Source: Calycina herbarum (Eukaryota; Ascomycota; Leotiomycetes; Helotiales; Pezizellaceae). Taken from it: 64,000 nucleotides of DNA. Below are positions 34,192 to 46,667 of this stretch, piece after piece (the stretch's first letter is position 1; each line of letters begins with the position of its first letter). The translations under genes were made by a program, and so were the position numbers. Below the pieces are notes generated by a model. That model had not been told where the DNA came from, searched no databases, and saw only the letters and a list, made by a program, of their open reading frames with translations. The DNA is taken from assembly GCA_001414485.1 (NCBI GenBank), contig LLEY01000147.1, positions 124,001-188,000 of the forward strand. The letters run 5' to 3'.

Positions 34192-36578
34192 ATGGTTACC
34201 CTACTCACCTTTTGTAACTTACTTCACCTCGCCTTATTACCCATGTACCGCATTTTCGGAGGTATTTGTCTTATTATTGTTGCCGCAGTTCTAATTTCTG
34301 CATCACGAACCGAAATCGGACGGAAATTGGATAGACTCCATTTTCATATAATGGCCGCAATTAAGGCGCATCTCATTGCCATCGGCAAACGCTTCGGGCA
34401 ATTCTTCGGTACCCAAAGACAGTTGGCACACCTTGCGGCTATTATCCCAGACCCAGTGGGACAATGGTGGAATGCTACAATAAAGCAAATGTTGTTTCCT
34501 ACAGAGCCAGAGCAAATTCGACCAAACTTTGTCCCGGAGCCAGCGGCAGCCGCCGAGGATCTGCCAGCTCCACAACATCTCCCTTTCTTAGAAGCAAGAA
34601 GTAAGTCCAGTTCCCCATTAATCCAGACGGTTTGGAAGAATTGGTGGCCCAAGTTCTCAATTCTCCCAAATCATCTTGATTAATAACTTTGCTTGACCCA
34701 ACGATTTCGTACAATTACCTAAAGAAGAAGGAAGCAAGCTGACTGGATGAAAAGTAGGACCAGCCCCGCTCATGCTTGTAGATGAAGGTCAAGAATATCC
34801 CGGGATAACGCTACGAGGTTCCGGGTCCTGGTTCCACAAGCAATACACCGCAGAGAAAGGTATATACTACCTCAAATCAAGTCAACTGAGCCGGTTCGAA
34901 TACTCATCAAAGGGAAAATGGCAAAAAGGAGCAGTATTTGTCAACAGTCTGCTCACCGAGGTTAACAAATACTTCGACAAAAGCATTAGACACGCTCAGA
35001 ATCGGAAAAGAGAGATCAAGGAAATTGCGAATATGTCCCCCCTAGACAGGTTTTTGCAGGCAATAGAGGCGGTTGACCCTTTGGTCAACGAAAATAGGGA
35101 ATGTCCTCTGTGTTACTCGGAATTTCTCCCGTAAGTCAAATTCTCATTAACCAGAACCTTTCGCACAATATCCAAAAGGAGGCTAATACCGGCACTAGGA
35201 AGCAAGGACTCTCCGCAATAAGAAAGGGTGGAATCATCCACAGTCATATTGCGGTGTCGGTTAAGTGCAATAAGGGTCATGTCTATGGTGCATCCTGCCT
35301 CTGGGAGGTAAGTTCTGCGAACGCTCCTTCCAACTCCCTCATTACCCCAGATATTCTTGAACAATTATGAATATTGTGCAAACCGGTTTAGGAGAATTAG
35401 AAGTTATTCTCCCAAACCTTCTCAAGCAATATTTAAATTGTCCGAGAACATTTGTGATAATAACGTCTCATTCTCCTAGACCTCCTCAAACAATATCTAT
35501 TGGAACAATAAGCTTTCGACGAATATCTAACTAACATGAATAAAAGTGGTTCCGGAAATGTTCCAAAGACAGTCAAAACACAGCATGCCTCCTCTGCCGC
35601 ACCCTCCTAGACGCTGACTACCAAACTGAACTCCACGAAGGGAGGTGGAATCCAAACATGTCACAAATCCGCTACCTAACAAACAAGCGTGCCGAATTAT
35701 GCCAGTCCGAGAACCACTGGTCCTTCCCAGAAACCAGCCATCGCGTAAATCTAGACCACTGGTTCGAAATCACCCAAGAAGAGTGGAAGCACCAACTAGC
35801 AGACGTCCTGCTGGGCCTCCAAGCATTCGACAACATGCAGGATTGTTGTCTGACAGTGGAAAAGGCATTTGTTCTCCTTCTTGGTCTACACAATATGGGC
35901 CTAAGATCCAGGAACAAGTCAATCAAAGAGAAAATGACCGATCTAGACTTAAAAGCTATTTTTTCCAAAGGGCACCACGTCAAAGAAATTACAAACCATT
36001 ACGAGGCCCAGGAACTAGTCGATTTCCTCGATCTTCTCGCCAAAACATTGATCGCAACTGTCCACGACCTGAAAACCGAAGTCTGCCGACTATCGACAGA
36101 CAGTTTTGAGAACAACGAGAGCATGAAGGAACAATTAGAAAAAAGTGTTCCAATGGATCAAGAGAAGTGGATCGACGATATGGTGCTAGCAAAGGATGCT
36201 CTGGAAGAAACGCTCAAGTGGAAAGAATATAAGCAGAAACTCGATATGCCCGCGTCCTTCAAGACGGAACGTACACCACCCTGCCCCAAATTCAATGATA
36301 AATTAGCAGAAACTTATTTACGGGAAAGGCTAAGCCTATTAATGGGTTTCGTGAACCCAACTCATCAGCTGCCAGAGGGCCCCATGACTCCTGACCAACT
36401 TGAGGTCATGGCCAGAGATATGCTATTTTTTGAGGGACAAGAGGAGAAAGGGTACTGGAAATCCCCTCAGGAAAAAGAAGATCGTCCTTATATTCCGCAG
36501 GCGCGTAATACGCGTGGTGGAGGGAAAAAAAGAAAGCAGGAATCGCATCGAAGAAGGTTTGAGAAATTTGTAGAGTAG
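34192..36578 (+). CDS. membrane-anchored RING-like zinc finger protein
   Basis: Four exons, join(34192..34600,34758..35130,35199..35307,35547..36578), 640 aa; introns 157, 68 and 239 bp with GTAAGT donors. Residues 1-35 hold two hydrophobic stretches (LLTFCNLLHLALLPMY and GGICLIIVAAVLIS), a likely membrane anchor. A RING-like finger is assembled from exons 2-4: C252-P-L-C255, C284-x3-H288, GHVYGASC294LWEWF, and C311-L-L-C314. The position that usually holds the fifth ligand (H or C after GHVY) is Gly, as seen in a class of fungal RING proteins. The rest is helical and charged and ends in a basic RGGGKKRKQESHRRRF tail. An E3 ubiquitin ligase role is inferred from the RING; partner and target unknown. 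Intron 3 contains two similar 30-bp stretches. Confidence 0.75.
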
Positions 36579-36929
36579 AAAAGGCTCTCGGGCTCAAATT
36601 GAGGATAATTCCATGTAAACCGAGCACTATGTTAAGATTCGTGACCTTCCTACACTCCACCTTGCCCCCATCAGTGAAGACATTGTACCAAAAGATTTCG
36701 AACAATCATCGCCCATTCTTCCAGATTGACTCGCACAATAGAAATTGATCTGCGAGTTGGTCTCGAACAAATGGCATTTGGACTACGTTCCTAAGGTGGT
36801 CGCTGATGCCCTCGATTGATTTGGTCCGCGGGGACCTGTTCCTGCAACCCATCGTGAGAGGATCCTTCTGTGGCATTTAACTAGGAGGACGTCTCCAAGT
36901 TTTTATATTCCCTGATTATAGGTACAATA
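36579..36929. other. short convergent intergenic region
   Basis: 3' flanks of the RING-like gene and of the DNA polymerase delta subunit gene, which end tail to tail. Nothing else seen. Confidence 0.45.
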
Positions 36930-38664
36930 TCATGCTACTGTAAACTTGACCACTGAGGTATCCAGAGTCTCCGTGTCTATCAGAACAACCTCGCCAGTTT
37001 CCGAAAATTTAGGCACCGATATCAATCGAACCGTCTGGCCTTCTGGACCTTCAATCGTTGCCGTATCGAACTTTGGCTGAGAGCCGACGAAGAAGAGATG
37101 TGGGCATGAATTCAAGACGAAAGGATCGTGATCTTGAAAAGGGTAACTCCCTAGGAATTGTTAGTGCTTTGATTGAATGAACCTTGGGATTGCATGCAAA
37201 TCATGAGGGTGTGGTGTGTAGAGATAGGACTCGAAACCTACATAAAGTATCGGGCGCCGTTGGTGCGCAACATCTCCACCTACACATGGCTTCCATCATG
37301 CCCAATCTATCTTCCCCTTCCACATACTTGAAAACGTCATCGACATTTTGCCCACCTGTACCCAGCAATTTCCATCCCTCAAGCTCGCCATCCCAAGGAT
37401 TGGTGACAGTGTCGAACCAGCCTTGTTGTTTGGGCGCTCCTTCAACAGGCGGCATAGCTCCATATGCTCGAGCTTGAGGGAACATGGCTGAATGTATCGG
37501 CTGTTGAGGAAGACTGACATTCGCCGGGTCATTATATCCTGGCAGTAAAGTTATTGGTAAACTTGGCAGTAAGCCTGCGAGGAAATTATCGAAATGAGCG
37601 GTTGGTGTTGGGTTGTAAGCACTGCTGTCGTACCCATACTTTTTGTGTGCGGCTTTCTTCGTGTTTCCAATGGTGTCATGAGAGACTGCTTCGGAATCCA
37701 GAGCGATTGAGTTTCCGGCAATGATTAATCTACTAATCTGCGAGACATTCTCTTGGGTTACTGGATCGAGAGCTTCTCCGAGGAGAAATTCTGTCAAAAG
37801 ATTCAACTCAAGGGAATGCTCCGCATTTGTGCCAGAGAATCCGAGACCAGAAACAATGGCTATCTTTTTTCCGTTGCTTGTTGTGGCGGGCTTATCCATA
37901 TCCTCGTCCTCGTCCCTCGCCTTTCCATTGACTTCGGAAGTATGCCAGCGTTCGGGCTGTGGTGGTAGACCGGGGAGTTTTACATCAACGACTTCGAAGT
38001 CGCCATTTGCGTTTTCAGTCCCCATCACTGCTATAATGCACCCTGTAACCAGCATTTCGTTCTCGAGCGCCAAACCAATTAAACGCAGTCTTCCTGATTC
38101 ATCTTCTAGCATTATGAGGTCTTCCCCAGAGGTTGAGAGGTATTTTTGGCGTGGAGGTGGTGCAGAGATCCAGTGCTGGCAGACATTAGCAGATGCTCCC
38201 TTGGGATTCATACCTTACCAATGCGCCCAGCAACCAAAGACACCAGTGCGACGCCAGAAATGGAACATACTCACATCTTTGCTAATATCGTCCAGAATAT
38301 TAGGTTTCAAAGGCATCTCCATATAAATCGTTCCAATAACCCAACATAACCGACCTTGTCTAACATCCAGCACTCTTTCCACCTGCTGCACCGTCTCCCC
38401 CGCGACCTGGAATCCATCCCATGCTTCCAATGCGATCTTTTCCACCGCAGGCTTCAGCTTCGTCAGCCGCAGAAAGTACATATCGCCATATTGCTGCTGG
38501 TACTGCTTTTCCTTCGCGAGCGCATAGGTTTGAGAGGGGAGGTAGGAAGTTGAGGTTCGGGTTAAGGCGGGGTGTGTGGTGGAGCTGCGATGAGGTTAGC
38601 TGGGCTTTCTAGCAACATTGGGGAAGTGAGAGGACAAACGATGGACTGCGAAGAAGATTGCCAT
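36930..38664 (-). CDS. POL31: DNA polymerase delta small (second) subunit
   Basis: Essential non-catalytic subunit linking the catalytic subunit and Pol32-type subunit in replicative polymerase delta (Pol31 in budding yeast, Cdc1 in fission yeast). Model complement(join(36930..37150,37242..38175,38275..38584,38636..38664)), 497 aa. Evidence: QQQYGDMYFLRLTKLKPAV (N-terminal OB region), DHWISAPPPRQKYLSTSGED, then the inactivated phosphoesterase domain with KIAIVSGLGFSG, SRLIIAGNSIAL, LLPGYNDPANVSLPQQPIHS, FDTVTNPW, and the C-terminal RWRCCAPTAPDTLW-SYPFQDHDPF and NSCPHLFFVGSQPKFDT. Introns of 99 and 91 bp are secure. The first junction is not: an ATG at 38680 gives a plausible MAVPGDGNLLRSPS start but no in-phase donor, whereas ATG 38664 splices in phase. 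So the first about 10 residues are uncertain. Confidence 0.88.
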
Positions 38665-39576
38665 CACCCGGAACGGCCATCTTGGAGTGTTGTTTCTTCC
38701 CGCTGATGTTGTGCTTGAGGTCGGATTGTGGAGGACGCGTCGATTTCCCTCAACTGTTCCCCGCGTTCTTTTCGCGACCAGAAAATAGGAGGTGCATGTG
38801 ATACATGATTCGGCCCTGAAAGTGAACCAGCCTCCAGCTCCCCTGAAATTTAGCGAGTAAGAGCCTGAAGAGACTTGAGAATTTGCTACAGTCATCCAAC
38901 GCGAGAACAATTCCTCTGTTGAAATATCATATTGAAATATCATATCCCAACCAGAATGTAATTATATCGAGAATACGAAGCCGCAGGAAGCACCCTGTTA
39001 TTGGTGATAAATTCGATATTTAGATTGTTGGAAGAATGCTTTCTACGTACTCACATTGTGTGTCACCAAGTTCGTCTTCAAAAAACATCACAGGCTCAGC
39101 TACAAAAACAAAGTAATAGCGAGTCTTGTCANCCCCCCCCCCCCCCCCCCCCCCGCGGATTCATACCTATCTTCTTCAGTTCTAGAACTTCTTCGCAGCC
39201 CCAGAAATCGGACCGTAAAGCTTCCATACATTCCACCCAAACCACTATTTTTCCAAAAATAACATCCCCAAACTAAGACACTTCTCGGCTCTCCCGTGCA
39301 ATGAACACGCGTATGGAATGCCAGCCCTAATCACGCTATGCATTCCATCGTGGGAACATGCTACTTATATCTCAATTCTTCAAGCCAAGAACTTTCTCAC
39401 ACCTCACACCTTTCACCAATCGCCCCAAGTCTTTCCAATTTGTTTTCGGGAGTTCAGATCAGTCTTTACATCACAGTCTCTACCAAGTCAATTTTCTTTC
39501 CAAACAAGCACTTTTTTCGCACTTCCACAACCTCTACCCGAAACAAAAACCACCAAAAACAAAAAAGATTATCACA
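38665..39576. other. divergent intergenic region with a C homopolymer and an ambiguous base
   Basis: Promoter region between POL31 (minus) and the GPI-type protein (plus). It contains one N at 39132 followed by 22 C (39133-39154), probably a collapsed or badly read homopolymer, so the local length is not reliable. CT-rich sequence precedes 39577. Confidence 0.5.
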
Positions 39577-40018
39577 ATGCAATTCCAACTTTTCCTCGCT
39601 TTCCTCCTCCCTCTCACTGCATTGGCAGCTACTCCTTCAGAGTTCGAAAAATACAGACCAAAGAAATATGAGGAAGCAAAGAATCGAACTGCTGTCCACA
39701 ACACTACCATGTCAGTTCTTCTTCCTTTCCAAGTTTCCCCCTCTTTTTCCCTTTTCGTCTTTCCCAAATATCACAAAACCCTAACCCACTCTGAACAGAG
39801 CAACATCAACCTACTGTCTTCACTGCAACAAGACCGCAACAAAAACCGAGCTTCCCGCTTCCAAAACAAGTGCACTAGCCAAATCGTCTGCTGCCACTGC
39901 TACCAATGCTAGCATCCCAACAAGTGGTGTTTCGGGTTCTTCTTTGGAAGCTGGGAGGGAGATGATGATGGTCGGGGGTGTGGTTATCGGCGCTGTGGTT
40001 ATGGGGTTGGGTTTGTAG
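39577..40018 (+). CDS. small GPI-anchored-type surface protein
   Basis: Two exons, join(39577..39710,39799..40018), 117 aa. The 88-bp intron has a GTCAGT donor and a GAACAG acceptor, phase 2 (AT|A). The signal peptide MQFQLFLAFLLPLTALA is followed by a Lys/Tyr-rich segment with N-glycosylation sites (NRT, NTT), a short cysteine pair (STYCLHCNKT), a Ser/Thr/Ala-rich linker, and a C-terminal hydrophobic tail (MMMVGGVVIGAVVMGLGL) preceded by small residues (SGSSLEAG), the usual pattern for GPI attachment. Likely a cell-wall or plasma-membrane surface protein; its function is unknown. An A-rich leader with CACA directly before the ATG supports the start. Confidence 0.75.
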
Positions 40019-43000
40019 ATGGTGGAGATGACAGGGTTGGGGATGTTGGATATGAGAAGCAGAGGTGAATTAGAGGTGGAAATAGACAGGGAGATAGAGA
40101 GAGAGGGTGGGAGATATTATGGAATAAGCGAGGGAGATGTGATAGACGGAGGATTTCACAATGGGAATTGGATAAGGGAATTTGAAAGGGGTAAACGGAG
40201 TTTATGGATTCGCTGGCGTTTATGTTTCCATTACTAATTCATTTTGTCAAATATAGAAATAGAAGTTATGGGAAATTGAAATTCACCCCCTTAATTGACT
40301 GCGTATCCAACTCACACCAAGATTCACTTTGCGACCAGTTCTCATCAATACTCGAACCACAACACGCCAAGAAGCAGCCAAAGAAGGAATCGAGAAAAAG
40401 TAAGAATAAGTGTTTACACTAAACATGGGTGATATATACAAAATCGACAACAGTTCAATGTAAAGAGTGTAAGTTACAGAAAAATTAGTTTTTGAAGAAA
40501 GCTCACTGTTTCTACAAACACTGCAACAGACCATTGAAATCTCAAACTTTCAATAATCAGCCTTCTCCGATGAATGACACAATAGGAACAACTGGTAAGG
40601 AAATAAGCAGTGTCATGGAGTGAATAGCCGATTTGAGCTTTAATACTCCCGCAGCTAGACCTTGGAGTGGTTTCACACTCCCTGGTCTGGGTACTAAAAA
40701 CGGCAGGCTCGTCGGAAACTGAGATTTTCAGTAGAAGCCAACCAAAAAGAGAAACTCATATGTATGCTTGCAGCCATTCAATCTCAGTGAACAAGTTCTA
40801 AGAAACAAATCTTTTCCGAAAGCTGTACCCCTATCTCCCCGTCTACCCCCGAAATCCGTTCTACCTCCGGGATCTCAGAGAGTTCGGATTTAATTTCTTA
40901 CCTCAAATGTTCCAGGCTCAAGGGCTACGTCAAAAGCCAGATGAAGTCGAATAGGAATTGGACGTGAATGTTGGTCAATTTTCATGAGACGGAAGACACC
41001 CACATCTAACTCCAGATCCCAAACACCGTTTGGCTTTTGTGCGATGGCTGACATCTAGCGTCATAAGTCTTTAGTATCATATCATTTTCATATATCAGCG
41101 AATATAGAACGAGCCAAATACAATGCATCATGAATACTGGAAGGACAGGCTCTGCCAACGAATCAAGAGTGAGCGCCGGGCTCGTTGGATATCCAAGGAG
41201 ATGACGACAAGTAACGTATCCGGGACTCTTTTCCAGTAACTTGTGAGAAAAGAAAAGGCTGTCGGAAAAGCTAACTTCAAGCAACTCATTTCTCCTCGAA
41301 GGTTTTTGACCTCGTAGGGAGAGTTAGATCGACTCTTGAATCCACATCAACTTAATTCTGACACTTTTTCTTCACCTAGAAACAGGGGTTATAGGAAATC
41401 CTATTCAACAACTTCAAGTTCTTGTTTTGTAACCGGGGTAGCCAGGCTCTTTTCCAAAGATTCACTAAGCCCCATCTAATATCTATACTCACCAACCAAG
41501 CATTTAACCGCCAACTATACGGAAAATATTGCTGATAATTCAGCGTCGGTCTTAGATTGGAGTTGTCAGAATGAGAAGAGAGATTTTCTTTTGTGCCAAT
41601 CTATCTTTTATCATCTCAGCCATGATATCCATGATTTTCCCACCCCGTTAATGGGGAGGAAAGAAATTTTGCCTAGCCACATCATGCCTGCTTAGCATCG
41701 ATATCCCTGTTGCCGTCGAAATGTTTACAACCTTCGAAAGTTATTCGATATGCTAACTCAAGACATGTCTTCGCCTTCCGAAACATAACTTTCTGTAGAT
41801 AAGAAGTAGTGAATAATTATAAATGGTCTAATACAGGTCATTTGGCTTGGGCAGTCGTCGAAGTTGCTGGGAACATGGAATGGCGCATGCAAGAGTCTCC
41901 AGTAGTCACTGTTGAACTCTTTATTCGCTTATCCAGACTCTTACATAGGTAGTGACTGGAAAGAAGCAAACCCAAGAGATAACAGACACAAAGAATGATC
42001 TTAAAAACGCCAGTCCCACTTATCACACACCCTCGCGACAGGCCGAAGTCTCTCTCCAAGGTTTCAACTATCCTCTCAAGAAGTTCATCGACATTGGAGC
42101 TGATGAAAGAGTCCTTCCCCGAAACCCAGAATTGCGATTTCGAATTTCTCTTGAAGCAAGCTAGAACGTTCATCATTATTTGTCATATTACCGTCGAAAC
42201 CCCCCTTACCCCCGATTTTCTCAAAAATTCAGACCTCCATCTCAAAGTCAAAAAAAGAAATCACTTCCTCACTTCCTGAGAAAATCCGAACCCTTAAGGT
42301 CCATATTTCCGGTAGTATTGAATTGTGCGTAGAAGTGATATGAAACCATGTTCCCGACTTCCAGGTTGGCAGTCATCTCGAGGTTCAGTGTAATTTGACG
42401 GTTGTACCACCTTAAGTATCTCATCTTGCCAGATCTCAAAGTCGATATTTTTAGGGGTCTTCACTATCACGCCCATAGTCCCGAAGAAGAAACAAACAAA
42501 TGCACAAAACGAATTGCACCCATTGAAACCGCTAGCCAGCTAGGTTTCCTACCACCAACAAAAGTCTCGACAGCCTGCAAAGTAAATCCACTCGCACAAG
42601 AAAACTAGAGAAGGTTCATCGCCCATACCACAATATCACTGTCGAAACCCTTCTCACTATCGAAGCTTTTCGAAAAGTCCAACCTCCCTTCTCCATTCAA
42701 GGTTTAATTCCCACCAACCACGATAGAAAAATTCCAAATTCGAATCAAAGCTTCTCTCTCCTGTGCCAATGACTTGAGTGTACTTGAGGAAGGTCAACGC
42801 ACAATCGTAAGGTGCTGGGAAATCTATGATTATTTGTTTCTGCGACTTCCTGCCATCAATCCAGCCTTATTAATGTTGGAACCCCCGCGTAAGTAAGTCT
42901 GATAGCTGAGACTCTTCCTCTTTCCCAGGCTAAGGTTGATTATCTTGGTGATCTTGCCAGCTGCTAATCTCTCGTCTCCATTTAGGTGGTTTGTATCAGA

Positions 43001-46000
43001 GTAAATTTCTCGTTTTATCTGGTCTTGATTTTGGAAGGTTGTAAAGAGAACTTGACAAGTCACTCGCGCTTTGTCCCTCAAATCGCCCTTTTTCTCAGTA
43101 AGCCATATTAGGAAAATTCTCTATTTTATAATTAAAGTAATGGAAACACCATCTCTTTCCAATTACTTTCAAGCAACTACTACGTCGGAGTGTAGGTGGG
43201 TTAGGCGTTATTATGAATTGCGAATATACACGCTATAACAACCCTACCATAGCATTTTAGAATCATTGGCTGTTTCGACCTAACTAATAACAACTCCATT
43301 TATCCAGCTTATCCCCCAGCTAAGAATCCACTAACTCAACCACCAGCTCATATTTCCGAGAATAAACTCTTCACATTCCTCTACCCAAACCCAACCATCC
43401 TATCCGCCATTCCCACACTCAGGTCCAACTCTGGAATATATATAAACATTCCTCCATTGACTCAAAAGCCCACAAGCAATCATATAGAAAGCATCACTCA
43501 ATCTGGCTTCGTGTGTGATGCAGATACGAGAACCACCTTCCCGCTCTTCATTCATATTTTAAATTAGTTTTTAATCCCCCTCCACAAAAGCAAACCAGCA
43601 CCAAACAAGGAAACCAATCCTAAACTTCTCCAATCAACGAATTCATCTACCGTCAAAACCCCTCCCACCACCGAATCCCATCCCAAAACACAGATCTAAA
43701 TCCAAATATATCTCTCTGCAAGAAAAAGTTCCCAGTCTTTTATAGCACAAAAAAAAAGAGAAAGAAGTGGAATAAAATGGAATGCGCTCCTCTAAGTCTC
43801 CATCTCTTGCACCCACGCCATCTCCTTAATCCAGTGTCTACATTTCTGCTTCTTGCTGATAAACAAGTCTCCATCCATGTCAAGACATGTATATATCAAA
43901 GCGATGAGATGAGAAAGAAACAGAACAAGGATACCTCAATATTCCTTTACTCATCCACGAGACAGTAGCAGCAAAAAAAAAAGGGAAAAAAGAAAAGGAA
44001 ATTGTCGGTATATTCAAGAGTGAATAGCACTTCACGTGACCTTCTCGCTTAAGGTCTATTTAAGTAGTTAGAGTAGCTAACTTTACTCGGTAAACACGAA
44101 CGATAATAGACTCTTTTTACATCACGCTAATGACCACCAAGTCATACCAACAGAAATCATCAAGTTGTTCTTCCTCATTGCAAAGTGAGCAAAGTGAGCA
44201 ATACAACCATCTATTCACACAAATAAAATATCACTCCCATCTGAATTCTCAACCCATCACACCTAAACCTCCTCCCACACTCTCGACAAAACAACTCCCC
44301 TCCCTTTAGTTTCCCCGCCATCAAATCACAGTGTCAAGAGAAAAAAAAAAGAGGTAAACTCGGTCAAACCACCAACCCCGGAATCCGAACCCAACCCACC
44401 AAGCATGCGAAATATGCATAAAACCATAAAGCCTGCATAACTCCCCACAAATCCCCCCCACTTCCACCACCCTCTCCTTCTCTCCACCAATCACACACCA
44501 GTACTTTGTGAGAATCCTTCACCGAGCAGCGTCTTTAATCCCGAAAAGTCCGAACACAGCGAGCGGAAAGCTCTTCTTCTTTCTCAGATTACAAAACAAA
44601 ACAAAATGGTACAACTATAAAGTGTCTGCTACCCCTCCTCTGCTACCCCTCACGTTCGCTTTCCCTGTTTTTGGTGTTGCCTTCTCCTTTCCTGGTTTTC
44701 GATTTGCGTTCGCGTTTGCATTTGATTCTCGTTATTTGGCCTTCTATACTCTCCTACCAGACCATTGAATCAATCTTTATACCGCGTTTCATCGTTGCCA
44801 TATCATGCATTTTTTTAATTTCCAGGTTACTTGCTTGTCAAGTCGTTTGATATATATTATATAAGTGGCCACTACCTATAACTACCTATACAACATCGTT
44901 TCATGCGCAGCCTCGACAGACTCAAGAGAAGGGCAGGGTGCAACTGTAGTGCCTGTCGTCCCAGGACTCAGTTGTATTGGTGTTCATGGCATGGCACTCG
45001 CCACCAATTATTACATCTCCTACTCCTATCATCATGCAACTTCCTCCGCATCTCCACCTCGCAGGAGAAGAGGTCAGGACAAGAAGACTGGATTGGATGG
45101 CTGAATGGGCAGACACTTGTTGGGCCATGTCCATATCAACCTCACGAGGAAGTGAGGCACATCCAAGTGGCAGTCGCTCGCTCGCTCACAAGAAACACTT
45201 GCGGCCACTCCCTCTCTCCATGTTCAATCCAAGTGGACCAAAGAGGCTGACTTTTTCGAAGTTCTTTTTCATTTAATTTACGGAACCCGTATCTATTTAT
45301 CTATGCGCGCGTGCGAACGCAGCCCATGTCCATTTCTATGCACAGAATGCTTGCTTTACTTCCTAGGCCTATCGTGCCTCACTTATTCATGCCAGAATAC
45401 ACTTCATCCCCATCCCAGCAACAGAGTATGCATTTCAAATTCCATACCAGTACGAAACGAAGCCAAACCAATTAGCATACCAAGACCCCATTCACAGGGC
45501 TTCATGCAACAAACAACAGTATGCCATCGAGAAAAACAAAGAAGAAGGAACACCAGAAGAAAAAAGGAAAATGTAAAAAGATATTTACTCCCCCTCCTAT
45601 TCCTACACACAACAAAAATCGAACAAGAGAACCCCGTGCAATGGAACTTGCTTTCGATACAGTCAAGGAGAAACATATCGATCGATCGATCGAGGATTGT
45701 CGAAACGGAAAATATGGAGGTCATGATGCCATCCAGGATTCGGAAACAACAAAGGTGGAGAGAGAAAAGGGATGAGGGTTTTCTGACAGAATGCTGATGG
45801 GTGGATGATGCCTGCCTACTCCGAAACGCCCAGACGAACACCGCTGATATGCGACGATGAGAGAGGAAAATATGTACAAGGGAAATATTGGGCCGACGGG
45901 GGGCGAACGAAAGTGGATATCGTACTCGCAAGACGAATTCGCGAGGGTAATCTTCAACGGGAGAGCTTATCGAAGCGTATGCGAAGGAAGATTTGGTTGG

Positions 46001-46094
46001 TGGGTTGTGATGAGATGGTGTTTGGGTTTCTGGGAATTGGTTAGAGGTTGCTGGTACGATTGGGGAAGGGGAATTGACATACAATCTCAATTCA
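40019..46094. other. 6-kb interval without a supported gene
   Basis: Many short overlapping frames on both strands but none with recognisable domains or paired splice signals. Notable sequence: (ATCG)4-type tetranucleotide repeat near 45678-45694, several short poly-A runs (43750, 43970-43998, 44340), and repeated CCTCTGCTACCCCTC near 44630-44650. Part of the right end is probably the 3' UTR of the gene at 46095. Confidence 0.4.
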
Positions 46095-46667
46095 TCATGA
46101 ACCTTTGGCGATTGGAGAGTTGGATGACCCCTTATTCCAAACACCACCTCCGACAGCCTTGCTGATCAGTACGCACATCAGAACGATGATGATGACCACG
46201 AATACACCACTTCCAATCTTCACTCCCAGCTTCTGCTTCTTGCCCAACGCTCCCCAGCAAGCACAACATGCCTTACTCCTCTTTTGTTCCTTTCGTTGCC
46301 TCTTAACCGTGTTCGCACTTGGCCATGGATCAGCTCCTCCACCAGCGTCTTTTGACAGCATCTTGCAGCCCGTTCCTGTGTTCCTCGTGCTATGTGTAAA
46401 ACCCGCTTCCAGATCGGGGTACGCTGAAGCTCCAGATTTCGTTTCGACGATATCCTGTTTCGAGTCGCCAAAAGGGGAGTTGTGGGTCATGATGGCGGAT
46501 TTCTCAGAGTGTGCGGTGCGGGTAGGCGTGAGGCAATGTGCGGAGTCAACGTCCTCTATGGTCGACAGGACATCAAAGGATTGATTCGAGGTCTGCCGGG
46601 AAGGCGTGGGACGTGTGATTGTAAGGACATTGGTCGAGGGAGCTGACTTTTCTTGGAGGTCGGCCAT
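46095..46667 (-). CDS. conserved-looking single-pass membrane protein, 190 aa
   Basis: Single exon from ATG 46667 (MADLQEKSAPSTNVLTITRP). Residues 1-110 are polar and Ser/Thr-rich; a basic, cysteine-containing segment follows (KRQRKEQKRSKACCACWGAL), then GKKQKLGVKIGSGVFVVIII and VLMCVLISKAVGGG, a single membrane helix at about residues 147-167, and a short tail. The Cys cluster next to a basic stretch could be palmitoylated (inference). The layout resembles small membrane proteins found widely in filamentous ascomycetes, but I cannot name the family. It sits alone between two long gene-free regions, which can accompany tightly regulated genes. Confidence 0.65.
   Translation of the reverse strand: MADLQEKSAPSTNVLTITRPTPSRQTSNQSFDVLSTIEDVDSAHCLTPTRTAHSEKSAIMTHNSPFGDSKQDIVETKSGASAYPDLEAGFTHSTRNTGTGCKMLSKDAGGGADPWPSANTVKRQRKEQKRSKACCACWGALGKKQKLGVKIGSGVFVVIIIVLMCVLISKAVGGGVWNKGSSNSPIAKGS

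Noticed and set aside
45678..45694. (ATCG)n palindromic repeat as a regulatory site
   Set aside because: A simple tetranucleotide microsatellite is a sufficient explanation.
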